Positions 43,448-51,610 of a stretch of 64,000 bases of DNA are shown here, one piece after another. Source of the DNA: Tumebacillus_A lipolyticus. GTDB taxonomy: Bacteria; Bacillota; Bacilli; Tumebacillales; Tumebacillaceae. Position 1 is the stretch's first letter. Each line of letters begins with the position of its first letter. Under the pieces are notes generated by a model, which made no database searches, was not told the origin of the DNA, and saw only the letters and a program-made list of their open reading frames with translations. Location of the stretch: contig NZ_JBHUIO010000006.1 of NCBI RefSeq assembly GCF_042682745.1, positions 1-64,000 on the forward strand, given 5' to 3'. The translations under genes were made by a program, and so were the position numbers.

Positions 43448-43472
43448 ACTGTTCATCCTGAAACTTGAACGA

Positions 43473-43706
43473 TTACTGCAACGGATTTGACAAAAGGCTC
43501 AGCTCCGGATGAGCCTCGATCGCTTCCTGACAGTATTCACAGATCGTCTTCACATAGGTCGAATCCTGAATCGAATTGTAGGTGATAATATCGGCCGCCT
43601 CTTCCGGTGTTAACGTACGAAATCCAAGCTTTACCTCATCTGCAAACTTCCCGTCCACCTCGCCGAGATGGCTTTGACAATGGCGGCAGTAATAGATGAT
43701 GCGCAT
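43473..43706 (-). CDS. fin: Anti-sigma-F factor Fin
   Basis: 77 residues. A zinc-ribbon-like pair of CxxC motifs, YYCRHCQSHLG near the N-terminus and TICEYCQEAIEAHPEL near the C-terminus, matches Fin (YabK). In B. subtilis Fin binds and inhibits sigma-F late in forespore development to allow the switch to sigma-G. Position between pth and mfd is conserved. Confidence 0.9.
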   Translation of the reverse strand: MRIIYYCRHCQSHLGEVDGKFADEVKLGFRTLTPEEAADIITYNSIQDSTYVKTICEYCQEAIEAHPELSLLSNPLQ

Positions 43707-43786
43707 CTTCCGATCCCCCTGTTCCTCACATGCTTCTCAGCTTAGTATGCACAGGGGAGATCGCCACCATACCAAAATGTTCCGTT

Positions 43787-44350
43787 CTATTTGGTGTTGA
43801 ATCGGTTCATCGCCTTTTGGAACCCATCTTCTAGGATACAATCTATGACGCTCTTCATATTTAAGACCACTTTCTCGACCTCTTCCCACTCTTCTTTGCG
43901 GAAGTTGGTCAGGACGTGCTGAATCACATCGCTGCCCGGATGCGGGCGGCCAACGCCCAAGCGGATGCGCTGAAACGATTCGGTGCCGAGGTGCTGAATG
44001 ATCGATTTCATTCCGTTGTGACCGCCGGCGCTTCCTCTCTCGCGCAGGCGCATCCGTCCGAGCGGGGTGTCCATGTCATCATAGATGACAAAGATGTCTT
44101 CCAGGTTCGGCTTGTACCATGCGACCGCCGCCTGCAGCGCATCCCCAGATCGGTTCATATAAGTCATCGGCTTGAGGAGCACCACTTTTTCCCCTTTGTA
44201 GTTCCCTTCGCCGTATAGCGCGTTCCATTTGCTTTTGTTGACCGGAATCGACAGCTCATCTTCCAAGCGATCGATCGCGAGAAACCCGATGTTGTGACGG
44301 TTCAGCTCATAGTTTGAGCCCGGATTGCCCAGACCGACAAAAAGTTTCAC
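43787..44350 (-). CDS. pth: Peptidyl-tRNA hydrolase
   Basis: 187 residues from GTG 44350, with GGGAGGAA upstream; the frame to 44416 is longer than the family. Motifs: LFVGLGNPGSNYELNRHNIG containing the catalytic histidine, PMTYMNRSG, and YDDMDTPLGRMRLRERGSAG with GGHNGMKSI. It recycles prematurely released peptidyl-tRNA. Follows rplY, as in Bacillus. Confidence 0.95.
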   Translation of the reverse strand: MKLFVGLGNPGSNYELNRHNIGFLAIDRLEDELSIPVNKSKWNALYGEGNYKGEKVVLLKPMTYMNRSGDALQAAVAWYKPNLEDIFVIYDDMDTPLGRMRLRERGSAGGHNGMKSIIQHLGTESFQRIRLGVGRPHPGSDVIQHVLTNFRKEEWEEVEKVVLNMKSVIDCILEDGFQKAMNRFNTK

Positions 44351-44417
44351 GGGGATGTTCCTCCCTTTTTGTTTTCTGCCTCTTCTTACGATACTTGTTC
44401 TCTCCGCACGATGCAAG

Positions 44418-44448
44418 CAAAAAGCCGCTCCTGATGAGGAACGGCTTG
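44418..44448 (-). terminator. rplY terminator
   Basis: aagccg and cggctt with an inner tcc/gga pairing are followed by TTTTTG on the minus strand, between rplY and pth. Confidence 0.65.
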
Positions 44449-44482
44449 GATTCGCCCTATGTTTTGCGTCGCGAGAACGCGA

Positions 44483-45130
44483 TCAGCGCGCCACCTTATC
44501 TGGCGCATCTTTGCCCTTGCCCTCCGTGTCGTGCACGAGATCTGGCTCTTTCGGCTCGATCTCCGTCTCCGGCGGCGCATTTTTCGCCTCCAAGATCGAG
44601 CAGACCACCTCGTCAGGCGAGGAGAGCAACGCAACTTTCGCCGGCATTTTCAGATCGCCGCAGTGGACGCTATCGCCGATGCCGAGGCTTGCGATGTTGT
44701 GCATGATAAACTCGGGCACGTCTGTCGGCAAGCATTTGACCAGCACATCGCGAGTCTGCTGCTGGATGATGGCGTTTTTCTTCTCCACCTCTTCCAACCC
44801 GTCGAGGAAGATCGGAATTTCCACCTGAATCGGCTCGGACAGGTCGACAGCGTGCAGGTCGATGTGCAACGGCTGTTTGTTCATCATGTCGCGGCTCACC
44901 TCGTGCACCATCACCGAGATGCGGTCGCCATCGAGGGTCAGCTCGACCAGCATGCGACCGTGACCATGCAACCGTTTGAACGATTCGTGCGTGAGATAGA
45001 TCGCCTGTGGTTCTCTGCCTTTGCCGTACACCACGCCAGGAACATCACCGCGGCTGCGAATGCGGCTGCGCTCCCCTTTTGTCAGGCTCGTGCGCCGATG
45101 CGCTTCCAAACTGATGCGGTTCATCGCCAT
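44483..45130 (-). CDS. rplY: 50S ribosomal protein bL25/general stress protein Ctc
   Basis: 215 residues. The N-terminal 95 form the bL25 5S-rRNA-binding domain (GERSRIRSRGDVPGVVYGKG). A C-terminal TL5-type beta domain follows (HIDLHAVDLSEPIQVEIPI), and a short charged tail. Ctc is a stress-induced ribosomal protein in B. subtilis. GGAGGT precedes ATG 45130. It lies downstream of prs with a strong terminator between them. Confidence 0.92.
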   Translation of the reverse strand: MAMNRISLEAHRRTSLTKGERSRIRSRGDVPGVVYGKGREPQAIYLTHESFKRLHGHGRMLVELTLDGDRISVMVHEVSRDMMNKQPLHIDLHAVDLSEPIQVEIPIFLDGLEEVEKKNAIIQQQTRDVLVKCLPTDVPEFIMHNIASLGIGDSVHCGDLKMPAKVALLSSPDEVVCSILEAKNAPPETEIEPKEPDLVHDTEGKGKDAPDKVAR

Positions 45131-45297
45131 TTTACGTACCTCCCGAATTTCGCTCTACCCGATCAGGATGCCCCGAGAACGCACCCTGTACACGTCGAGT
45201 CAGATTCTTTTCTGGCGACTCCGCATTCGGTACAGCTTGGCACGAAGGGGGTGTCTCCTGTGATCAGCCTGAGCGGCGGGGGCGCTCTGGGCGCAAC

Positions 45298-45326
45298 AAA
45301 ACCCCCATTTTCCAATGGGGGTTTTG
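45298..45326. terminator. prs terminator
   Basis: aaaaccccca pairs with tgggggtttt around a ttttcca-type loop, with T runs on both strands. Confidence 0.85.
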
Positions 45327-45372
45327 CAATCGGCAGGCATCGATCCGCCTAGGAATGGCTAGTTTTTAGATA

Positions 45373-46326
45373 CTAGAACAAAGTGGATACAGACTCTTCT
45401 TCATGGATCTTGACGATCGCATTCCCGATCAGCGATGCGACAGACAGCTGGGTGATCTTGTTGGTGCCTTGACGCTTCTCTTCGTCGAGGATGATCGTGT
45501 TGCAGACGACAACCTCTTTGAGCACCGAGTTTTCCAGGCGAGTGATCGCAGGCCCGGAGAGCACCGGATGCACGCAGCAGGCATAGACCTCTTTGCATCC
45601 GCGCTCGATCAGCGCCGCCGCACCGTGGGTGATCGTGCCCGCCGTGTCGATCATGTCGTCGATCATGATCGCCGTCTTGCCTTCGATGTTGCCGATGATG
45701 TTCATCACCTCTGACACGTTCGGCTCCGGGCGGCGCTTGTCGATGATCGCGATGCCCGCCCCGAGGCGCTCCGCCATGCCGCGCGCGCGCGTGACGCCGC
45801 CCATGTCGGGCGAGACGATGACGACATCTTCCAGACCTTTTTGTGCAAAATAATCGGCCAGCAGCTTCTCAGCCAGCAGATGATCGACCGGGATGTCGAA
45901 AAAGCCTTGGATCTGGCCGGCGTGCAGATCCATCGTGATCATCCGGTGGGCGCCTGCCGTCTGGATCAGGTTGGCGACCAGCTTGGCTGTGATCGGTTCG
46001 CGCGCCCGCGATTTGCGGTCTTGGCGCGCATAGCCATAGTACGGAACCACCACGTTGATGCTCTTGGCAGATGCGCGCTTGAGCGCATCGACCATGATCA
46101 ACAGCTCCATGATGTGCTCGTTGGCAGGGGCTGAGGTCGGCTGGACAACAAAGACATCACAACCGCGCACGCTCTCGTCAATCTTGATGCGAATTTCTCC
46201 GTCGCTAAAGCGAATGACATTTGCAGTCCCGAGCGGCACGCCGACATAGTTGGCAATTTCCTCCGCCAATTCAACATTGGAATTCCCTGCAAAAATTTTC
46301 AGCTTCTTGTCTTTGTATGGCGTCAT
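45373..46326 (-). CDS. prs: Ribose-phosphate pyrophosphokinase
   Basis: Makes PRPP from ribose 5-phosphate and ATP for nucleotide, His and Trp synthesis. 317 residues with the ATP/Mg segment ITMDLHAGQIQGFFDIPVDH, PDMGGVTRARGMAERLGAGI, and the PRPP-binding loop AIMIDDMIDTAGTITHGA. It starts 12 nt after glmU and is probably cotranscribed with it, the order seen in B. subtilis (glmU-prs-ctc). Confidence 0.97.
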   Translation of the reverse strand: MTPYKDKKLKIFAGNSNVELAEEIANYVGVPLGTANVIRFSDGEIRIKIDESVRGCDVFVVQPTSAPANEHIMELLIMVDALKRASAKSINVVVPYYGYARQDRKSRAREPITAKLVANLIQTAGAHRMITMDLHAGQIQGFFDIPVDHLLAEKLLADYFAQKGLEDVVIVSPDMGGVTRARGMAERLGAGIAIIDKRRPEPNVSEVMNIIGNIEGKTAIMIDDMIDTAGTITHGAAALIERGCKEVYACCVHPVLSGPAITRLENSVLKEVVVCNTIILDEEKRQGTNKITQLSVASLIGNAIVKIHEEESVSTLF

Positions 46327-46338
46327 GTCACAAGCCCC

Positions 46339-47724
46339 CTACTTTTTTTGCTCTTTCAGGCGAGCTTCCAATTTTTCTGTATAGCCTTCTTTTGTCACCT
46401 GGCGCTCCCGTGCGATCGCGAGCGCTCCGTCCGGAACGTCGTCTGTGACGGTCGAACCGGCTGCCACATATACTTTCTTGCCCAAGGTGAGCGGCGCGAC
46501 CAGGTTGGAATTGCAACCGATAAACGAGTCGTCGCCCACGATCGTCTTGTACTTGTTCACGCCATCATAGTTGACGGTGATCGTTCCACAGCCGACGTTG
46601 ACGCCGCTGCCGATCTCCGCATCTCCGATGTAGGACAGGTGCGAAACTTTGCTGCCCGCCCCGATCTTGGCGTTCTTGATCTCGACAAAATCGCCGATCT
46701 TCGCCCCTTGTCCGATATGCGCCTTCGGGCGCAGGTAGGCGAACGGTCCGACGGTCGCCTCGCGCTCGACCACCGCGTCGGTCAGCACCGAATGCTGGAT
46801 CTTCACACCGTCTTCGACGGTGACGTTGACCAGATGCGCGTTCGGGCCGATCTTGCAATCCTCGCCGATCACCGTGTCGCCTTCGAGCACCGTCCCCGGC
46901 AGCAGCACCGTGTCCGCTCCGATCGCAACGCCCGCGTCGATGTAGGTCCCTTTCGGATCGACGATGGTGACGCCGTTTTTCATATGGTTAATCGCGATGC
47001 GCTCGCGGATGATCTCGTTGGCGATCGCGAGCTGTGCTCGGTCGTTGATGCCTTGAATCTCCCGCGGGTCTTCGCAGACGTAAGCGTTTACTTGGTGCCC
47101 TTCGCAGCGCAGTACCTCCAGGCAGTCAGGCAGGTAGTATTCCCCTTGCGCGTTGTTGTTATCGATCTTGGCGAGCGCGTGGAACAACAGCTGATTGTCG
47201 TAGAGAAAGACGGAGGAGTTGATCTCCTGAACCTTGCGCTCTTCGTCGCTCGCATCCTTCTCCTCGACGATGCGCAGCACGTTGCCCGCCTCGTCGCGGA
47301 TGATGCGCCCGAGTCCGAAAGGATTGTCCACCACCGCCGTCAAAACGGTGACGGCCGCCCCGCTCGCTCTGTGCGCTTGAAGCATCTGCTCCAACGTCTC
47401 TTGGCGGATGATCGGCGTGTCGCCTGCGCAGACGAGCGTCAATCCCTGCTCATGGCCGAGTTTGTCCTTGGCCATCATCACCGCATGTGCGGTGCCGAGC
47501 TGCTCCTCTTGGATCGCATACTCATGATCGCCCAGCCGCTCCATCACTTGCTCTCTCGAAGCGCCGACGACGATCACCTTGCGATCAAAACCGGCCGCTT
47601 CCAGCGTGTCCACCATGTGCAAAACCATCGGTTTGCCACAGATCTCGTGCAGGACTTTATGCTTCTTGGATTTCATGCGCGTGCCCATGCCTGCAGCTAA
47701 GACCACCGCGTATGTTCCTGACAT
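46339..47724 (-). CDS. glmU: Bifunctional GlmU (GlcNAc-1-P uridyltransferase / GlcN-1-P acetyltransferase)
   Basis: 461 residues. The N-terminal uridyltransferase has VVLAAGMGTRMKSKKHKVLH; the C-terminal half is a left-handed beta-helix of hexapeptide repeats with the acetyltransferase site (IGDAEIGSGVNVGCGTITVN). It makes UDP-GlcNAc for peptidoglycan. ATG 47724 follows GGGAGGA; the frame extension to 47835 has no GlmU sequence. Downstream of spoVG, as in Bacillus. Confidence 0.96.
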   Translation of the reverse strand: MSGTYAVVLAAGMGTRMKSKKHKVLHEICGKPMVLHMVDTLEAAGFDRKVIVVGASREQVMERLGDHEYAIQEEQLGTAHAVMMAKDKLGHEQGLTLVCAGDTPIIRQETLEQMLQAHRASGAAVTVLTAVVDNPFGLGRIIRDEAGNVLRIVEEKDASDEERKVQEINSSVFLYDNQLLFHALAKIDNNNAQGEYYLPDCLEVLRCEGHQVNAYVCEDPREIQGINDRAQLAIANEIIRERIAINHMKNGVTIVDPKGTYIDAGVAIGADTVLLPGTVLEGDTVIGEDCKIGPNAHLVNVTVEDGVKIQHSVLTDAVVEREATVGPFAYLRPKAHIGQGAKIGDFVEIKNAKIGAGSKVSHLSYIGDAEIGSGVNVGCGTITVNYDGVNKYKTIVGDDSFIGCNSNLVAPLTLGKKVYVAAGSTVTDDVPDGALAIARERQVTKEGYTEKLEARLKEQKK

Positions 47725-47842
47725 GTGTGATCCTCCCATCCGGATTTCACGATCTATCAATGTAAACACAAAGTTTACAGGGTTTGTCCACCCCAAACTA
47801 TATCTTATCAGATAGCCCTTTTCAACCGACTTCACAAGATCG

Positions 47843-47887
47843 AAAAAAAACGGACCTCGTCTGCGGGGACATGACGAGGTCCGTTTG
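47843..47887 (-). terminator. spoVG terminator
   Basis: cggacctcgt pairs with acgaggtccg, followed by eight Ts on the minus strand. Confidence 0.88.
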
Positions 47888-47914
47888 GTATCAGTTGCGA
47901 TTGGCGGGCGATCT

Positions 47915-48199
47915 TTACGCGATCGTTACCCCTTCTGTGCTCACTTCTTCTTCCTGGTAATAGACTTTCAGAATCGCGCTTTGAATCTTCTCCCTGGTCT
48001 CAGAAGAAATTGGATGCGCGATATCGCGGAATTCTCCATCTGGCGTGCGCTTGCTCGGCATCGCGACGAACATACCGTTGTTCCCGTCGATGATGCGAAT
48101 GTCGTGAATTACGAATTCATTGTCAATTGTAATCGATGCAATAGCCTTCATCCGGCCCTCTGTGTTCATTTTACGAAGACGAACATCAGTGATTTGCAC
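47915..48199 (-). CDS. spoVG: SpoVG RNA/DNA-binding regulator
   Basis: 94 residues from GTG 48199, with AGAGGTGA five nt upstream. That start gives the canonical N-terminus QITDVRLRKMNTEGRMKAIA; the longer frame to 48295 does not. SpoVG affects septation during sporulation and is a site-specific nucleic-acid binder in relatives. The order ridA-spoVG-glmU is conserved. In B. subtilis it is sigma-H dependent; I could not fix a sigma-H promoter here. Confidence 0.93.
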   Translation of the reverse strand: MQITDVRLRKMNTEGRMKAIASITIDNEFVIHDIRIIDGNNGMFVAMPSKRTPDGEFRDIAHPISSETREKIQSAILKVYYQEEEVSTEGVTIA

Positions 48200-48650
48200 A
48201 TCTGTCACCTCTTTAAACTTTTGTGATTTTACGTGTTGCCAAACTTTGATGTAATAATACGACCCTTCATCGCTTAATTCCTTCTTATGAATCAAATTTC
48301 TTTAAGTTTAGCTGTGCAAGTTTAGTAGGACTCTTATGATTATACCCTGAAATTGATATTAATCCTTCGCTAAAAGTTGGACGAACCATCTTTAGTGAGT
48401 AAAGAGTCTGATCATTGAGCTGTTGCAGAGCAACGTCCGTGCCAACATCTGACCGATTTTTCCATAGCTTCACCGCATATTAAAATATATAACATATATA
48501 TCTTTGATGCAATGGTTTATATTAAAATAAAATATGTTTTGTTTATGAACTCCTCTTCTTGGCTCCTCACAAATTTCTCAATGAGTTATTCAGCCGCTCT
48601 GTGCGCACGAAAAAACGCCCCTCACCGAGGGGCGTCGCTCTCTTCCATGC
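48200..48650. other. AT-rich intergenic region between spoVG and ridA
   Basis: Composition falls sharply in AT content from about 48240 to 48560 compared with the flanking genes. A 62-codon minus-strand frame (48285-48473) has no ribosome-binding site and no recognised family. The stretch probably carries the spoVG promoter; the ridA terminator is at its right end. Confidence 0.45.
48610..48635 (-). terminator. ridA terminator
   Basis: cgcccctc pairs with gaggggcg around acc, followed by TTTTTTCG on the minus strand. Confidence 0.85.
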
Positions 48651-49031
48651 TTATTTTACGAATGCGATCAGTTCGATCTCGACGCCAACATCTTTCGGCA
48701 GGCGTGCCACCTGGACGGTGGAGCGAGCCGGACGATGGTCGCCAAAGTATTCGGCATACACTTCGTTGATCTCGCCAAACTGGTTCATGTCGGCGATGAA
48801 AACGGTTGCTTTTGCAACATCATGAAACGTTGCGCCCGCCGCTTCCAGCACCCCTTTCAGGTTTTGGAACACCTGATGGGTCTGCTCTTTGATGTCACCG
48901 GTGACCAGGTCGCCGTTTGGCGTCAGCGGGATCTGCCCGGAAGTGAAGAGCATGTTGCCCACCTTCATCGCTTGCGAGTACGGGCCGATCGCGGCCGGTG
49001 CGTTCTGTGTCGAGATGATGTTCTTTTCCAT
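48651..49031 (-). CDS. ridA: RidA enamine/imine deaminase (YabJ)
   Basis: 126 residues, the normal length. STQNAPAAIGPYSQAMKVGN and the C-terminal RSTVQVARLPKDVGVEIELI, with the arginine that positions substrate, identify the family. RidA hydrolyses reactive 2-aminoacrylate-type enamines. It begins 3 nt after purR, with GGAGGAAT before ATG, so the pair is one transcript as in B. subtilis purR-yabJ. Confidence 0.95.
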   Translation of the reverse strand: MEKNIISTQNAPAAIGPYSQAMKVGNMLFTSGQIPLTPNGDLVTGDIKEQTHQVFQNLKGVLEAAGATFHDVAKATVFIADMNQFGEINEVYAEYFGDHRPARSTVQVARLPKDVGVEIELIAFVK

Positions 49032-49034
49032 TGT

Positions 49035-49850
49035 TCATTCCTCCTCGTTAAAATACGTGCCGGGGACGATCTCCACCTGGCGCGCCTGCTCGTCGACCTC
49101 GCGCAAGGTCGCAAGCGACACGTAGCCGGAGATCATCTTCTCCTGCGGCTCCTCGGTCGACATGAAGATGCCGGTGCCGACCACCTCGACCTGGAACTCT
49201 TTCATCAGGTCGATCAGCGCTTTCACCGTTCCGCCCGCCTTCATGAAATCGTCGACGATCAGCACCTTCGACTTCTCTGGCAGCGAGCGGCGCGACAGCG
49301 ACATCGTCTGAATCCGCCGACTGCCCGACACATAGTTGATCGAGACGGACGACCCTTCGGTCACCTTGTGATCGCGGCGGACGACCACCATCGGCACGGA
49401 GAGGTAGCGCGCCGCAGCCACCGCGATCGGAATCCCCTTCGTCTCGACGGTGACAACATAGTCGGCGCCCGACTCCTTAAAGCGGGCGGCAAACATCTTG
49501 CCGGCGGTGTCGAGCAGAATCGGATCGCCCAACACGTCAGACATATACAAAAAACCGCCCGGCAAGATGCGCTCACCGGAGCCCAAGATCTCGCTGATCT
49601 GCTGAATGTATTGCAAGCCTAGCTCCTTGCGAAAGCCCGGCACATAGCGCACGCCGCCCGCCGCTCCCGCCTGCGTCTCCAGCGTGCCCAGCCCTTCTGA
49701 CTCCATCACTTCGCGGATGATCGCCAAGTCCTCGCTCAGGCTGGACTTCGCCGAGGAGAGTTTGTCTGCCATCTCCGTCAGCGACAACACGCGGTGCGGC
49801 TGTTCGAGCAGGATTTGTGTCAACCGTACGATACGCTCACTGCGTCGCAT
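49035..49850 (-). CDS. purR: Purine operon repressor PurR
   Basis: 271 residues from ATG 49850 (AGGTGA five nt upstream); GTG 49859 is possible. An N-terminal winged helix (RIVRLTQILLEQPHRVLSLT) is joined to a phosphoribosyltransferase-like domain with the PRPP-binding loop VLIVDDFMKAGGT. It represses purine genes and is released by PRPP; prs, nearby, makes PRPP. Gram-positive PurR type, not the LacI type. Confidence 0.94.
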   Translation of the reverse strand: MRRSERIVRLTQILLEQPHRVLSLTEMADKLSSAKSSLSEDLAIIREVMESEGLGTLETQAGAAGGVRYVPGFRKELGLQYIQQISEILGSGERILPGGFLYMSDVLGDPILLDTAGKMFAARFKESGADYVVTVETKGIPIAVAAARYLSVPMVVVRRDHKVTEGSSVSINYVSGSRRIQTMSLSRRSLPEKSKVLIVDDFMKAGGTVKALIDLMKEFQVEVVGTGIFMSTEEPQEKMISGYVSLATLREVDEQARQVEIVPGTYFNEEE

Positions 49851-49899
49851 TTTGCTCACCTAGCAGCCCCCTTCCGAAACACGAACATTGATATGAGGA

Positions 49900-50613
49900 T
49901 CATATCACTTCTTTCGTGTTTATGACAAGCTGTTCCAGCTGCCTCAGGTCGGAAAGTTTGTCGATGTCCGTTCCGATCTCCGCATGCTCGGTGATCACCG
50001 CTTTCGCCCTGATCCCGGTCAGCCGCCAGAGCTCCCGTTCGAGCTTCTGCACCGAAAGCGTGCGCAGCAAGGCGGACACTGCAAACGACAGGGTGACGCC
50101 CCACCCGAACTCGCGGGCCAGCAGCAAAGGGCGCTTCCGATAGTGGAAGATGCGCGTCAGCCGCTCCCGCAGCGGTGGGAGCGCTTCGGCCCGCACCAGA
50201 AAGAGGTTGCCGCCGGTAAACGTCCCCTCCTTGAGCTTGACATAGGTGCGCCTCACGCCGGGAAACTTGCGCTCGCACGCTTCCCTTCGCACGATCGGGT
50301 AGCAGAAGTCGCATTCTGGTGGACAGTTCGCCAAAAAATCCTCGACCGCCTCCGGTGTCAAAAACGGGATGTCGCAGGCGGAGATCAGCACATATTCGCT
50401 TCCCTCGGCAATCATCGCCTCCACCGCGTCCAGCAGGTTGGCCACCAAGCTCTGCTCCCGCCCGCGATGGACGCGAACGGAGCGCACAGCTGGCACCGCC
50501 TGCAGGGCGGCGACCACATGATCGACCATCCGGCGCCCGCCGATGTTGATCTGCGCTTTTTCGGGGACGGGCAGCTCTGCGCTCGTCCCGCCGGCAAGCA
50601 CCAACACGTCCAT
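49900..50613 (-). CDS. MobA-like NTP-transferase domain protein
   Basis: 237 residues. LVLAGGTSAELPVPEKAQIN is a nucleotidyltransferase-type loop but lacks the RMG of the standard LAGGxSxRMGxxK. It is followed by GRRMVDHVVAAL and the metal-site region LISACDIPFLTPEAVEDF. A likely GT-A-fold enzyme using an NTP; substrate unknown. GGAGGCA precedes ATG 50613. It lies between ispE and purR, where B. subtilis has no gene. Confidence 0.75.
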   Translation of the reverse strand: MDVLVLAGGTSAELPVPEKAQINIGGRRMVDHVVAALQAVPAVRSVRVHRGREQSLVANLLDAVEAMIAEGSEYVLISACDIPFLTPEAVEDFLANCPPECDFCYPIVRREACERKFPGVRRTYVKLKEGTFTGGNLFLVRAEALPPLRERLTRIFHYRKRPLLLAREFGWGVTLSFAVSALLRTLSVQKLERELWRLTGIRAKAVITEHAEIGTDIDKLSDLRQLEQLVINTKEVI

Positions 50614-50637
50614 GCAGTCCTGCCTCCTTGGGTCCCC

Positions 50638-51486
50638 CTAGTAGAAGCGGCAGAGATACACTTCGCGGGAGAAGCCGCGCAGTGCGTTGTAGATGCGGTT
50701 GGCCTTGTGCTCTCGGTCGACGAGCGCAAACACGGTCGGACCGCTGCCCGACATCAGCGCGCCGACCGCTCCGAACTTCAGCAGTTGGCCCTTCAGCCGT
50801 TCCACTTCCGGGTACATCGAAAATGTCACGCTTTCCAGCACGTTGCCGAGATGATCGGCGATCAGGCGCACTTCGCCTGTGGCGAGCGCCTCGACCATCG
50901 CCATCGCGCTCGGATGCCGCTCGATCTCCGCCACCTTCAGCCGCCCGTACACATCTGCCGTCGAGACGGCGATCGGCGGCTTGACCAGCACGACCCACGT
51001 CGGGGCCACCTTCGGCAGGTGCTCGATCAGCTCGCCGCGACCGCGGGCGAGCGCCGTGCCGCCATAGATGCAAAACGGGACGTCTGAGCCGATCTTCGCC
51101 CCGAGCTCCGCCAGCTGATCCAAGCTCTGCCCGAGCTGGAAGACGCGGTTGAGCCCGCGCAAGGTGGCCGCCGCATCGCTCGACCCTCCCGCCAAGCCTG
51201 CCGCGACCGGAATCCGCTTGTCGATATGAATGCGGATGCCAGAAGCGATGCCAAACGTCTCCTTGACCAGTTTCGCCGCCTGATAGACGAGGTTGCGGCT
51301 GTCGAGCGGAATGTAGGGCACCGTGCAAGACAATTGAATCTCATCTTCCGCAAGCGGATAAAACGTCAGGTGGTCAGACAGGTCGACCGTCTGCATCACC
51401 ATCTCCACTTCGTGATAACCGTCCGATCGCTTGTGGAGCACGTCGAGAGTCAGGTTGATTTTGGCTTGCGCTTTTTCTGTCCACAT
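50638..51486 (-). CDS. ispE: 4-diphosphocytidyl-2-C-methyl-D-erythritol kinase
   Basis: A GHMP kinase of the MEP isoprenoid pathway, 282 residues. It opens with KAQAKINLTLDVLHKRSDGY, has the glycine-rich ATP loop PVAAGLAGGSSDAAATLRGL and a late motif VGALMSGSGPTVFALV. ATG 51486 was chosen over the frame start at 51588 by family length. cphA lies upstream with a strong terminator between them; in B. subtilis sspF precedes ispE directly. Confidence 0.94.
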   Translation of the reverse strand: MWTEKAQAKINLTLDVLHKRSDGYHEVEMVMQTVDLSDHLTFYPLAEDEIQLSCTVPYIPLDSRNLVYQAAKLVKETFGIASGIRIHIDKRIPVAAGLAGGSSDAAATLRGLNRVFQLGQSLDQLAELGAKIGSDVPFCIYGGTALARGRGELIEHLPKVAPTWVVLVKPPIAVSTADVYGRLKVAEIERHPSAMAMVEALATGEVRLIADHLGNVLESVTFSMYPEVERLKGQLLKFGAVGALMSGSGPTVFALVDREHKANRIYNALRGFSREVYLCRFY

Positions 51487-51567
51487 GAGAGATGACCTAC
51501 CTTCATACGAATCGTTCGTTGCTTTTGGCTTTAGTCTTTCCATGTGATAGGTCATTTTCCTGCCAAA

Positions 51568-51606
51568 CATGGAGAAAAAGCGTACCATTTACGCTTTTTC
51601 TCCATG
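51568..51606. terminator. cphA terminator
   Basis: A perfect 17-bp inverted repeat (catggagaaaaagcgta with tacgctttttctccatg) around a 5-nt loop, seven nt... beyond the cphA stop on the minus strand. It can work both ways. Confidence 0.85.
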
Positions 51607-51610
51607 TTTT

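Noticed and set aside
48285..48473. 62-codon minus-strand frame between spoVG and ridA
   Set aside because: GTG start without a ribosome-binding site in AT-rich sequence, and no recognisable protein. Too weak to call.
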